From positions 5,890,001-5,954,000 of the forward strand of contig NZ_CP109435.1 of assembly GCF_036227125.1 (NCBI RefSeq): DNA of 64,000 nt. The letters are read 5' to 3'. Below, piece after piece: positions 57,363 through 64,000 of this stretch. The notes under the pieces are model-generated. The model saw only the letters and a list, made by a program, of their open reading frames with translations. It was not told the origin of the DNA and searched no databases. The position numbers and the translations under genes are program-made. Positions within the stretch are counted from its first letter, which is position 1, and every line of letters begins with the position of its first letter. Source of the DNA: Streptomyces sp. NBC_01485. GTDB lineage: Bacteria > Actinomycetota > Actinomycetes > Streptomycetales > Streptomycetaceae.

Positions 57363-59116
57363 CAGTACTTACGCTCCATCGGCTGGTAGCGGGTCTGGAC
57401 GACCGGCTTGTAGTCGAGACGGATGGAATCCGTCCCGTCGGCGCCGACCTCGCGGTACGCCATCGTGTGGCGCATGAAGTTGACGTCGTCGCGGTTGGGG
57501 TAGTCCTCGCGGTAGTGACCGCCGCGGGACTCCTTGCGGGCCAGCGCCGACACGGCCATGACCTCGGCCAGGTCGAGCAGGTTGCCCAGTTCGACGGCCT
57601 CCAGCAGGTCCGTGTTGAACCGCCTGCCCTTGTCCTGGATCGAGACGTTCCGGTAGCGCTCGCGCAGTTCGGCGATCTTCTCGACGGCCGTCTTGATCGT
57701 CTGCTCGGTGCGGAACACCATGACGTTCGCGTCCATGGTCTCCTGCAGCTCGCGCCGCAGCTCCGCCACCCGCTCGGTGCCGGTGGCCGACCGCAGGTTC
57801 TCCACCTGGTCGATCACCTGCTGCGCGGGCTCCTCCGGCAGCTCGACGTACGCCGCCTTCTGGGAGTACTCGGCGGCGGCGATGCCCGCACGCTTGCCGA
57901 ACACGTTGATGTCCAGAAGGCTGTTCGTGCCCAGCCGGTTGGCGCCGTGCACCGACACGCACGCGACCTCGCCGGCCGCGTACAGGCCCGGGACGACCGT
58001 GGTGTTGTCGAGCAGCACCTCACCCTGGACGTTCGTCGGGATGCCGCCCATCGCGTAGTGCGCGGTGGGCTGGATCGGGATCGGGTCCGTGTACGGCTCG
58101 ATGCCCAGGTACGTGCGCGCGAACTCGGTGATGTCGGGCAGCTTGGCGTCCAACTGCTCCGGCGGGAGGTGCGTCAGGTCCAGGTAGACGTGGTCGCCCT
58201 CCGGGCCGCAGCCACGGCCCTCGCGGATCTCCGTGTAGATCGACCGGGACACGACGTCACGCGACGCGAGGTCCTTCATCACCGGCGCGTACTTCTCCAT
58301 GAAGCGCTCGCCGTCCTTGTTGCGGAGGATGCCGCCCTCACCGCGGGCGCCCTCCGTCAGCAGGATGCCCATGCGCCAGATGCCGGTCGGGTGGAACTGG
58401 AAGAACTCCATGTCCTCCAGCGGCAGCCCGCGCCGGTACACGGCCGCCTGGCCGTCACCGGTCAGCGTGTGCGCGTTCGACGTCACCTTGAAGAACTTGC
58501 CGGTGCCGCCGGACGCGTAGATCACGGCCTTCGCCTGGAAGACGTGGATCTCGCCGGTGGCCAGCTCGTACGCGACGACGCCCGCCGACCGCTTGACGCC
58601 GTCGACCTCGGTGATCAGCTGGTCGAGGACGTAGAACTCGTTGAAGAACTCCACGCCCTCCTTCACGCAGTTCTGGTACAGCGTCTGGAGGATCATGTGA
58701 CCGGTGCGGTCGGCCGCGTAGCAGGACCGGCGGACCGGGGCCTCGCCGTGGTTGCGGCTGTGCCCGCCGAACCGGCGCTGGTCGATCGTCCCGTCGGGCG
58801 TCCGGTTGAACGGCAGGCCCATCTTCTCCAGGTCGAGGACCGAGTCGATGGCCTCCTTCGCCAGGATCTCGGCGGCGTCCTGGTCGACCAGGTAGTCGCC
58901 GCCCTTGATCGTGTCGAAGGTGTGCCACTCCCAGTTGTCCTCCTCCACGTTGGCGAGCGCGGCGGCCATGCCGCCCTGCGCGGCGCCCGTGTGGGAGCGG
59001 GTGGGGTAGAGCTTGGTCAGCACGGCGGTGCGGCTGCGCTTCGTCGACTCGATCGCCGCGCGCATACCGGCGCCGCCCGCGCCGACGATGACGGTGTCGT
59101 ACTTGTGGATCTTCAT
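57362..59116 (-). CDS. sdhA: Succinate dehydrogenase flavoprotein subunit
   Basis: 584 residues. FAD-binding VIVGAGGAGMRAAIES opens the protein, and the covalently flavinylated His is in TRSHTGAAQGG. Active-site elements include RRSCYAADRTGHMILQTLY, EFFQFHPTGI and HYAMGGIPTNVQGEVL (catalytic region). It oxidises succinate to fumarate in the citric acid cycle, on the inner face of the membrane. It follows sdhD after a 33-bp gap and is coupled to sdhB. Confidence 0.98.
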   Translation of the reverse strand: MKIHKYDTVIVGAGGAGMRAAIESTKRSRTAVLTKLYPTRSHTGAAQGGMAAALANVEEDNWEWHTFDTIKGGDYLVDQDAAEILAKEAIDSVLDLEKMGLPFNRTPDGTIDQRRFGGHSRNHGEAPVRRSCYAADRTGHMILQTLYQNCVKEGVEFFNEFYVLDQLITEVDGVKRSAGVVAYELATGEIHVFQAKAVIYASGGTGKFFKVTSNAHTLTGDGQAAVYRRGLPLEDMEFFQFHPTGIWRMGILLTEGARGEGGILRNKDGERFMEKYAPVMKDLASRDVVSRSIYTEIREGRGCGPEGDHVYLDLTHLPPEQLDAKLPDITEFARTYLGIEPYTDPIPIQPTAHYAMGGIPTNVQGEVLLDNTTVVPGLYAAGEVACVSVHGANRLGTNSLLDINVFGKRAGIAAAEYSQKAAYVELPEEPAQQVIDQVENLRSATGTERVAELRRELQETMDANVMVFRTEQTIKTAVEKIAELRERYRNVSIQDKGRRFNTDLLEAVELGNLLDLAEVMAVSALARKESRGGHYREDYPNRDDVNFMRHTMAYREVGADGTDSIRLDYKPVVQTRYQPMERKY

Positions 59117-59149
59117 GAGTGGCTCTCTCAGTCCCTCGGTCCCGTGCGC

Positions 59150-59632
59150 CTAGCGGATGTTCGGGTCGAAGGTGAAGATCACCAGCGTGCCCAGCAGGAT
59201 GGTGAACACCGTGGCGGTGTAGAGCAGGCCCTTCAGCCACAGCCGGGTGTTCGCGCGCTCCGCGTAGTCGTTGATGACCGTGCGCAGGCCGTTCGCCCCG
59301 TGCAGCATCGCGAGCCACAGCATCAGCAGGTCCCAGACCTGCCAGAACGGGGACGCCCAGCGGCCGGCCACGAAGGCGAAGCCGATCTTCGAGACGCCGC
59401 CGTCCAGCACGAGCTGGATCAGCAGGTGGCCCAGGACCAGCACGACCAGCACGACGCCGGACAGCCGCATGAACAGCCACGCGGCCATCTCGAAGTTGCC
59501 CCGGGTGGACTTGGGGGTCTTCTTGGTGCGCTGGCGGGGGGCCTCGATGAGGGGCGCCGGGTTGTCCACGCCGTAGAGCGAGCCGCCCTCGACGGGGCCG
59601 ATGCCGGCAGCGGTGGTTTCAGTGGTGGCCAT
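59150..59632 (-). CDS. sdhD: Succinate dehydrogenase membrane anchor SdhD
   Basis: 160 residues. A hydrophilic N-terminus of about 50 residues is followed by three helices: WLFMRLSGVVLVVLVLGHLL with the haem/quinone His, WQVWDLLMLWLAMLHGANGLR with another His, and LLYTATVFTILLGTLVIFTF. It anchors SdhAB and contributes to the quinone site. The start is 5 bp after the sdhC stop. Confidence 0.93.
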   Translation of the reverse strand: MATTETTAAGIGPVEGGSLYGVDNPAPLIEAPRQRTKKTPKSTRGNFEMAAWLFMRLSGVVLVVLVLGHLLIQLVLDGGVSKIGFAFVAGRWASPFWQVWDLLMLWLAMLHGANGLRTVINDYAERANTRLWLKGLLYTATVFTILLGTLVIFTFDPNIR

Positions 59633-59637
59633 CGGTG

Positions 59638-60018
59638 TCAGCTCCCGAGCAGTTCACGAGCGGCGTGCCCGAGGACGGGGTAGATGGCCCCGAGCATCAG
59701 CACGAGCCACAGGCCCACGACGCTCCAGAGCATCTGCTTCTGGTAGCGCGGGCCCTTCGACCAGAAGTCGACGGCGATGACGCGCAGACCGTTGAGCGCG
59801 TGGAAGAGGATGGCGGCGACGAGGCCGTACTCCAGCAGCGCGACGATCGGGGTCTTGTAGGTGGCTACGACCTTGTCGTAGTCCTCGGGGGAGACACGCA
59901 CGAGCGCGGTGTCCAGCACGTGAACGAACAGGAAGAAGAAGATGAGGACGCCGGTGACTCGATGAGCCACCCAGGACCACATTCCTTCCCGGCCGCGGTA
60001 CAGCGTTCCAGCCGGCAC
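59638..60018 (-). CDS. sdhC: Succinate dehydrogenase cytochrome b556 subunit SdhC
   Basis: 126 residues from the GTG at 60018, with GGAGGG at 6 nt; the very long upstream frame is shadow. Three helices: MWSWVAHRVTGVLIFFFLFVHV (HRVTG signature, His), PIVALLEYGLVAAILFHALNGLRV (haem-ligand His) and MLWSVVGLWLVLMLGAIYPV. It is the first gene of the sdhCDAB operon. The promoter lies in 60019-60225. Confidence 0.94.
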   Translation of the reverse strand: MPAGTLYRGREGMWSWVAHRVTGVLIFFFLFVHVLDTALVRVSPEDYDKVVATYKTPIVALLEYGLVAAILFHALNGLRVIAVDFWSKGPRYQKQMLWSVVGLWLVLMLGAIYPVLGHAARELLGS

Positions 60019-60228
60019 GGAAGCCCTCCGGGAGCGGGGATTGGGGCCGCCGGCTTGTGCTGTCGGTCGGGCCCGGCCGGGTACGGTCCACCGGCCCCCA
60101 GCATCGTAGCGAGGCGCTGGCGCTGGGCTTACGCCGGGCCTACCCGTGTGATCAAAGTGGCACGCGTATGGGTGAGTGTTGCGGCATCTGGGGTGGTTTG
60201 TCCTGTTTGTGTGCCGAATGTGGGCCCG

Positions 60229-60286
60229 GTGGGGGCTGGTCGCGCCCCGCGGCGGAGCCGCAAACGTCACAGCCCCGCGCCCCTTT
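60229..60286. repeat. Streptomyces GGGGCTGGTCGC-type dispersed hairpin repeat
   Basis: The sequence GGGGGCTGGTCGCGCCCC ... CACAGCCCCGCGCCCCT matches, from memory, a very common Streptomyces intergenic repeat. Outer arms GGGGCT (60232-60237) and AGCCCC (60271-60276) enclose an inner GCGGC-GGA-GCCGC hairpin (60249-60261). It lies at the 3' end of the OHCU gene and between two minus-strand units, so it probably acts as a terminator. Confidence 0.8.
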
Positions 60287-60845
60287 AGAGGAGCTGCAGT
60301 AGCCGTTGCCTTGCCAGGCGGCGTAGCTCTTCTGCCGCTACCACCCGTTCGTCCTCGGGATCGTTTGTCAATCGTGATCGGATGGCTCCGAGGATGTGGT
60401 CCAGGGATTCGGGTGCGGGGACGGCGTCGAGGCAGATGACGAAGGTGTGGCCGAATCTGGCCTCGTAGGCCGCCTGGGCCGCGCTCAACGCCATGTGGGC
60501 CGCGCCGTACGCGTCCGGCGGGAGGGGCGGGAGGGTCTCGCCGGCCAGGGCCTCTGCCAGGTCGCCCGAGGTCAGGTCGTACGCGGCCTCGTCCGACGCG
60601 GCCAGGAGGGCGTCGAGGGTCGGGTACGGGCGGTGGTCGGCGATGCGGCGCGCCCAGCGGAGGCTGCGGAGGCAGGTGAGGAGGGTGTGGTGGGCCTCTT
60701 CGGCGGGGGCGGTGTTGAAGCCGTCCAGCGGGGGTGTGGGTGAGGTCAGCGGGGGTGTGGGTGAGGTCCGGGTCTGCGCCGGTATGGCGAGGCGGCCGGA
60801 GAGGTGGGAGAGGCGGTGCGCAGGCAGCGTGGATCCTCGCGTCAC
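60285..60845 (-). CDS. OHCU decarboxylase (ureide pathway)
   Basis: 186 residues from the GTG at 60845; a TTG at 60905 would add 20 residues and no start has a good ribosome site. The OHCU domain runs from LDGFNTAPAEEAHHTLLTCL to the end. SLRWARRIADHRPYPTLDALLAASDEAAYDLTSGDLAEALAGE contains the usual catalytic-region residues and FGHTFVICLDA is diagnostic. It converts 2-oxo-4-hydroxy-4-carboxy-5-ureidoimidazoline, from urate oxidation, to allantoin. The N-terminal SPTPPLT repeat comes from an exact 21-bp duplication (60726-60767). Confidence 0.85.
   Translation of the reverse strand: MTRGSTLPAHRLSHLSGRLAIPAQTRTSPTPPLTSPTPPLDGFNTAPAEEAHHTLLTCLRSLRWARRIADHRPYPTLDALLAASDEAAYDLTSGDLAEALAGETLPPLPPDAYGAAHMALSAAQAAYEARFGHTFVICLDAVPAPESLDHILGAIRSRLTNDPEDERVVAAEELRRLARQRLLQLL
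60726..60767. repeat. Exact 21-bp tandem duplication in the OHCU gene
   Basis: Two identical in-frame 21-bp units (60726-60746, 60747-60767) encode a doubled LTSPTPP-type heptapeptide just before the OHCU domain. It is in-frame and outside the fold, so it should be harmless. Confidence 0.92.
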
Positions 60846-61042
60846 GTGTGGTGTGGCTGGGGATGCAGTGGGTGCAAGTGGATGCAGTGAAGGATGTGGT
60901 GCCAACGTTATCGAGAGCGGTCAGTACGTGTCCGACCAGTGCCCGAATTTCACTCGAACGAGAGTGTTTCGGAATGTGTCGTGGACACCAACGTGGGGAT
61001 TTCGGCGCGCCGGGGGCCGGTGAGGGTCGTACGGTTGGCCGA

Positions 61043-62731
61043 GTGAGCAGGCACAGGCATCGGCGCCGGACGCCGCAGAGGAAGCCGCAGCAGAAGGTGG
61101 TGCTGCGGGCGCTGACGGCGGGCGGGCTGGTCGCCGCGCTCGGGGTCGGAATGGGGCTGTGGGCCTCGTCGGGCGACGACGGCGGCGGCGACGGGACGCC
61201 GGCCGGGTCGGCCGCCTCCCAGCAGGCCGCCGGGACCTCCGCCGCCGACGACACCCCGGCGTCCGCCGCCGCGCGGGCCGCGAGCCCGACGCCCAGCCGC
61301 TCCTACGCCCTGTCCACCGCCCCCCGCACCATCCCCGCCGTCAGCTCCCACACCCCGGCGCGCGGCCCGGGCTGGCGTCCGGCCGCCGGACACCGGGTGG
61401 TCGTGAACGACGCGAGCCTCGCCGACGAGGGGCAGCTGATCGCGGGCGAGCTGGGCATGACGTACGCGGGGAAGAAGAGCGACGCGAAGGCCGGGGACCT
61501 GCGGCTGGCGCTCAACCGCGCCTCCGGTGCGGGCCCCGAGTCGTACAACATGACAGTTCGTGGTGGAAGTGTCACGATCAGCGGCCCCTCCGACGCCGGC
61601 GTGTTCTACGGGACCCGCACGCTCAAGCAGGAGGTGCACAAGGGCGGCACCGCCCCGGAGGGCGTCGTCAAGGACGCGCCGGCCAAGCCGCAGCGCGGGT
61701 TCATGCTGGACATCGCGCGCAAGTACTTCAGCCCGGCCTGGATCGAGGACCGGGTGCGCGAGCTCGGCGATCTGAAGTTCAACCAGCTCGGGCTGCACTT
61801 CTCCGACGACCAGTCCTTCCGGATCGAGTCCGACTCCCACCCGGAGATCGTCGCGCGGCAGCACCTCACCAAGGCCGAGGTGAAGAAGATCGTCGACCTC
61901 GCGGCGAGCCGGCACATCACCGTCGTGCCCGAGATCGACTCGCCGGGACACCTGGGCGCCGTCCTCGCCGCCCATCCCGAACTCCAGTTGCGCAATGTGA
62001 GCGGGGTGGCGACCCGCGGGGCGATCGACATCTCCAAGGACGCCTCCGCGAGTCTCCTCGACGACCTGCTGGACGAGTACGCCGGCCTCTTCCCCGGCGC
62101 CTACTGGCACCTCGGCGGCGACGAGTACCAGGCCCTCACGGTGTCGAGCCCGGCCGCCTCCTTCCCGCAGCTCGCCTCCGCCGCGGCGGCCCGGTACGGC
62201 TCCGGCGCGGGCGTCTCCGACCTCGCCACCGGCTGGCTCAACGACCGCGCCGACACCGTCCGCGCCCACGACCGCACCATGCGGGTGTGGAACGACGGCT
62301 TCTTCCGGGGCACGTCGGTCAAGCCGGCCTCCGACCTCGTCGTCGCGTACTGGACGGGCAAGGAGATCGGGGCGCGGACGCCGGTGGAGTACCTGAGCGC
62401 GGGGCGCAAGGTGCTCAACTACAACGACGAGTACCTGTACTACGTCCTCGGCGAACCGCAGACCTTCGTCTATCCGACCGGGCAGCGCATCTACGAGCAG
62501 TGGACCCCGCGCGTCCTGCGCGGTACGACGCCGGTGGCCGCGAAGTACGACGCCCAGATCCTCGGCGGCTCCCTCGCGGTGTGGTGCGACCTCGCCAACT
62601 CCCAGACGCAGGCGCAGGTCGCGGCGGGGATCCGGATGCCGCTGAACGCGACGTCCCAGAAGCTGTGGGACGCGGGGACGCCACCGCTGACGTGGACCCA
62701 GTTCAAGGCGCTGGCCAACGAACTGGGCTGA
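61043..62731 (+). CDS. Secreted beta-N-acetylhexosaminidase (GH20)
   Basis: 562 residues from the GTG at 61043. The N-terminus is basic (SRHRHRRRTPQRKPQQK) before a hydrophobic segment, giving an extracytoplasmic protein, followed by an Ala/Thr-rich linker. Residues about 115-215 are the GH20b domain. The GH20 catalytic barrel starts at RGFMLDIARKYF, with LHFSDDQSFRIES and the acid pair in YWHLGGDEYQ. It releases terminal GlcNAc/GalNAc from chitin or wall fragments. It is divergent from the OHCU gene. The 137-197-bp gap holds both promoters. Confidence 0.93.
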   Translation: MSRHRHRRRTPQRKPQQKVVLRALTAGGLVAALGVGMGLWASSGDDGGGDGTPAGSAASQQAAGTSAADDTPASAAARAASPTPSRSYALSTAPRTIPAVSSHTPARGPGWRPAAGHRVVVNDASLADEGQLIAGELGMTYAGKKSDAKAGDLRLALNRASGAGPESYNMTVRGGSVTISGPSDAGVFYGTRTLKQEVHKGGTAPEGVVKDAPAKPQRGFMLDIARKYFSPAWIEDRVRELGDLKFNQLGLHFSDDQSFRIESDSHPEIVARQHLTKAEVKKIVDLAASRHITVVPEIDSPGHLGAVLAAHPELQLRNVSGVATRGAIDISKDASASLLDDLLDEYAGLFPGAYWHLGGDEYQALTVSSPAASFPQLASAAAARYGSGAGVSDLATGWLNDRADTVRAHDRTMRVWNDGFFRGTSVKPASDLVVAYWTGKEIGARTPVEYLSAGRKVLNYNDEYLYYVLGEPQTFVYPTGQRIYEQWTPRVLRGTTPVAAKYDAQILGGSLAVWCDLANSQTQAQVAAGIRMPLNATSQKLWDAGTPPLTWTQFKALANELG

Positions 62732-62800
62732 TTTCCGGTGGACTTACGGGGCTGGTGAACCGTATGTTCCGGGGGCTTTCTTCGCTCTCGGGGGACTTCC

Positions 62801-63556
62801 ATGCAGACACCTCAGTACAACGCCGTGCCCAACGGCAGCGGCATGCCCGGCGCCGGCCCCGGCGCCATGCCCACCGCCTGGCTGCGCTCGCCCGTCGGGC
62901 TCGGGCAGGCCGCCGCCGTGATGCTCGGCCTGGTCATCGCCGCCGACCTGTTCGCCCTCTGGGCCGACTACGTCATGTACGACGTCACGGGCGACCTCGC
63001 CGGCGGCGCGCTCGGCGACGTCGCACGGGCCGACGACGCGGACCGCCTCTACAACTCCGCCGGGTACGCGCAGTCGGCGGCCCTGATCGGCTGCGCCGTC
63101 GTGTTCGTGTGCTGGTTCCACCGGGTGCGGGTCAACGCCGAGGTGTTCCGGCCGGACGGGCACAGCAAGTCGCGCGGCTGGACGGTCGGCGCCTGGTTCA
63201 CGCCGGTCGTGAACCTCTGGTACCCACGCCGGATCGCGCTGGACATCTGGGACGCCAGCAGCCCCGGCACCCCCTGGGGCCCGCCCCGGCCGCACGGCCC
63301 GGTCAACGCCTGGTGGACGGCGTGGATCGTCTCGCTCATCGCCGACCGGGCCGGCTGGCAGGCGTACCGCAAGGCCGACACGGCCCAGGAGATCCACGAC
63401 GCCACCGCCCAGGTGATGTTCTCGGACGCACTCGACATCCTGGCCGCGGCTCTCGCGATCGCCTTCGTCCTGCGGCTGACCCGGATGCAGCACGAGAAGG
63501 CGTTGCAGGGACCGGGGTCGATGCCGACTCTCGGCGCGGTCGGCGGAGTTGGCTGA
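62801..63556 (+). CDS. DUF4328 membrane protein
   Basis: 251 residues. After a Pro/Gly-rich N-terminus there are about four helices: VGLGQAAAVMLGLVIAADLFAL, QSAALIGCAVVFVCWFHRV, AWWTAWIVSLIADRAGW, and DILAAALAIAFVLRL. The conserved DUF4328 stretch is WFHRVRVNAEVF ... GWTVGAWFTPVVNLWYPRRI. Membrane-embedded and of unknown function; such proteins are numerous in Streptomyces and often monocistronic. The upstream 69-bp gap is short, so it may be cotranscribed with the hexosaminidase gene. Confidence 0.9.
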   Translation: MQTPQYNAVPNGSGMPGAGPGAMPTAWLRSPVGLGQAAAVMLGLVIAADLFALWADYVMYDVTGDLAGGALGDVARADDADRLYNSAGYAQSAALIGCAVVFVCWFHRVRVNAEVFRPDGHSKSRGWTVGAWFTPVVNLWYPRRIALDIWDASSPGTPWGPPRPHGPVNAWWTAWIVSLIADRAGWQAYRKADTAQEIHDATAQVMFSDALDILAAALAIAFVLRLTRMQHEKALQGPGSMPTLGAVGGVG

Positions 63557-63669
63557 AATCCCTCCTCTGACCGCTCCTCTTCCCCCTCCTGTGACACTCC
63601 TGGCCCGTCGCACGCAGTAAGGGGAAGTGCGGGCTCCGTAAGGTAGGCGCCCTGGCGAGGGAGACGTGG

Positions 63670-64000
63670 ATGAGCCTGGTGGAACTGATCGCTCAGGCCG
63701 ACGAACGCGGACTGACCGCCGGCGGGTTGGCTTGTTTGGATCGGTGCGTGCCCCTGCTCGGGGGTGACGACGAGACCCTGCGACCGCTGTGGGGCAACCT
63801 CGCGGAGACCTCCGATGCCGCCGACTGGGGCGAACTGCTCCAACAGGCGCGCGGCAAGCTGGAGTCCGGCGACGGGGGAGAGGGCGAAGGGCAGGAGGGC
63901 GGCGAGGGAGAGGGCGACGCGGTGGTGCTCCTGGCGCGCCGGATGCTGGCCGCGGCCCCGGCCGACCGCTCCGCCGCCGGGATGCGGCTCTGGGCCGACG
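63670..64000 (+). CDS. Conserved Streptomyces protein, 3' truncated by the window edge
   Basis: An open frame begins with the ATG at 63670 (MSLVELIAQADERGLTAGG) and is open to the last base, giving 110 visible residues. It is acidic and contains a Gly/Glu/Asp low-complexity stretch (GDGGEGEGQEGGEGEGD) between about residues 67 and 84. No family is recognised. The context and codon use are those of a normal Streptomyces gene. There is no signal peptide. Confidence 0.75.
   Translation, partial: MSLVELIAQADERGLTAGGLACLDRCVPLLGGDDETLRPLWGNLAETSDAADWGELLQQARGKLESGDGGEGEGQEGGEGEGDAVVLLARRMLAAAPADRSAAGMRLWAD

Overview
The window is a high-GC actinobacterial chromosome segment, almost certainly Streptomyces. 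The evidence is the very high G+C at third codon positions, frequent GTG starts with GTGA/ATGA coupled overlaps, paired XRE-DUF5753/DUF397 regulators, near absence of TTA codons outside one cluster, and the housekeeping order purH - folD - mdh - bet/pro operon - glyA - trpS - dacA-like - sdh, which from memory matches the purH-to-sdh region of S. coelicolor. No rRNA, tRNA, integrase, transposase or CRISPR array was seen.

Layout. 1-4.7 kb: 3' part of purH, a whiJ/abaA-like regulatory cassette (ATP-binding protein, XRE regulator, DUF397 protein), a small secreted protein and a lipoprotein. 4.8-8.1 kb: an FHA protein coupled to a membrane Ser/Thr kinase with an outer lytic-transglycosylase-like domain, and a Pro/Gln-rich membrane protein. 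8.4-14.3 kb: folD, DUF3017, a membrane XRE/DUF2690 protein, mdh behind a perfect dyad, a DUF5954 protein and a secreted protein. 14.6-22.4 kb: a five-gene glycine-betaine operon (aldehyde dehydrogenase, choline-oxidase-type GMC enzyme, ABC ATPase, fused double permease, binding protein) and an AhpD-like gene.

22.5-31.7 kb is the clearest accessory region. A leftward operon encodes an ABM-domain membrane protein, a fused aminodeoxychorismate synthase, a benzoate-CoA-ligase-like enzyme, a second AMP-forming ligase, an FAD monooxygenase and a PabC-like class IV PLP enzyme. Facing it is a DUF3050 protein of the haem-oxygenase-like dimetal fold. The two TTA (bldA-type) codons I found in the window are both in this operon. 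I read it as a developmentally controlled pathway that makes p-aminobenzoate and then activates and oxidises it, with no PKS or NRPS gene nearby.

31.8-36.5 kb: a DMT exporter, a ygiBC-like pair bracketed by inverted copies of a hairpin repeat, and a second whiJ-like cassette with a tandem operator and an internally duplicated DUF397 protein. 36.5-40.8 kb: a ZTP riboswitch ahead of glyA, then trpS, a 2H phosphoesterase and a DprE2-like reductase. 41-49 kb: BrkB/YihY protein, D,D-carboxypeptidase, a small membrane protein coupled to a metallophosphoesterase, an orphan peptide-binding protein and a two-component system. 49-56.5 kb: an MMPL transporter with an extra C-terminal domain, a 986-residue membrane receptor-like protein, and a TetR-DCC-membrane protein operon behind two operator palindromes. 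56.5-64 kb: sdhCDAB with a very strong terminator, an OHCU decarboxylase, a GH20 hexosaminidase, a DUF4328 protein and the start of an unrecognised gene.

purH, folD and glyA are linked by one-carbon metabolism. The glyA riboswitch senses ZMP/ZTP, whose precursor ZMP (AICAR) is the PurH substrate.
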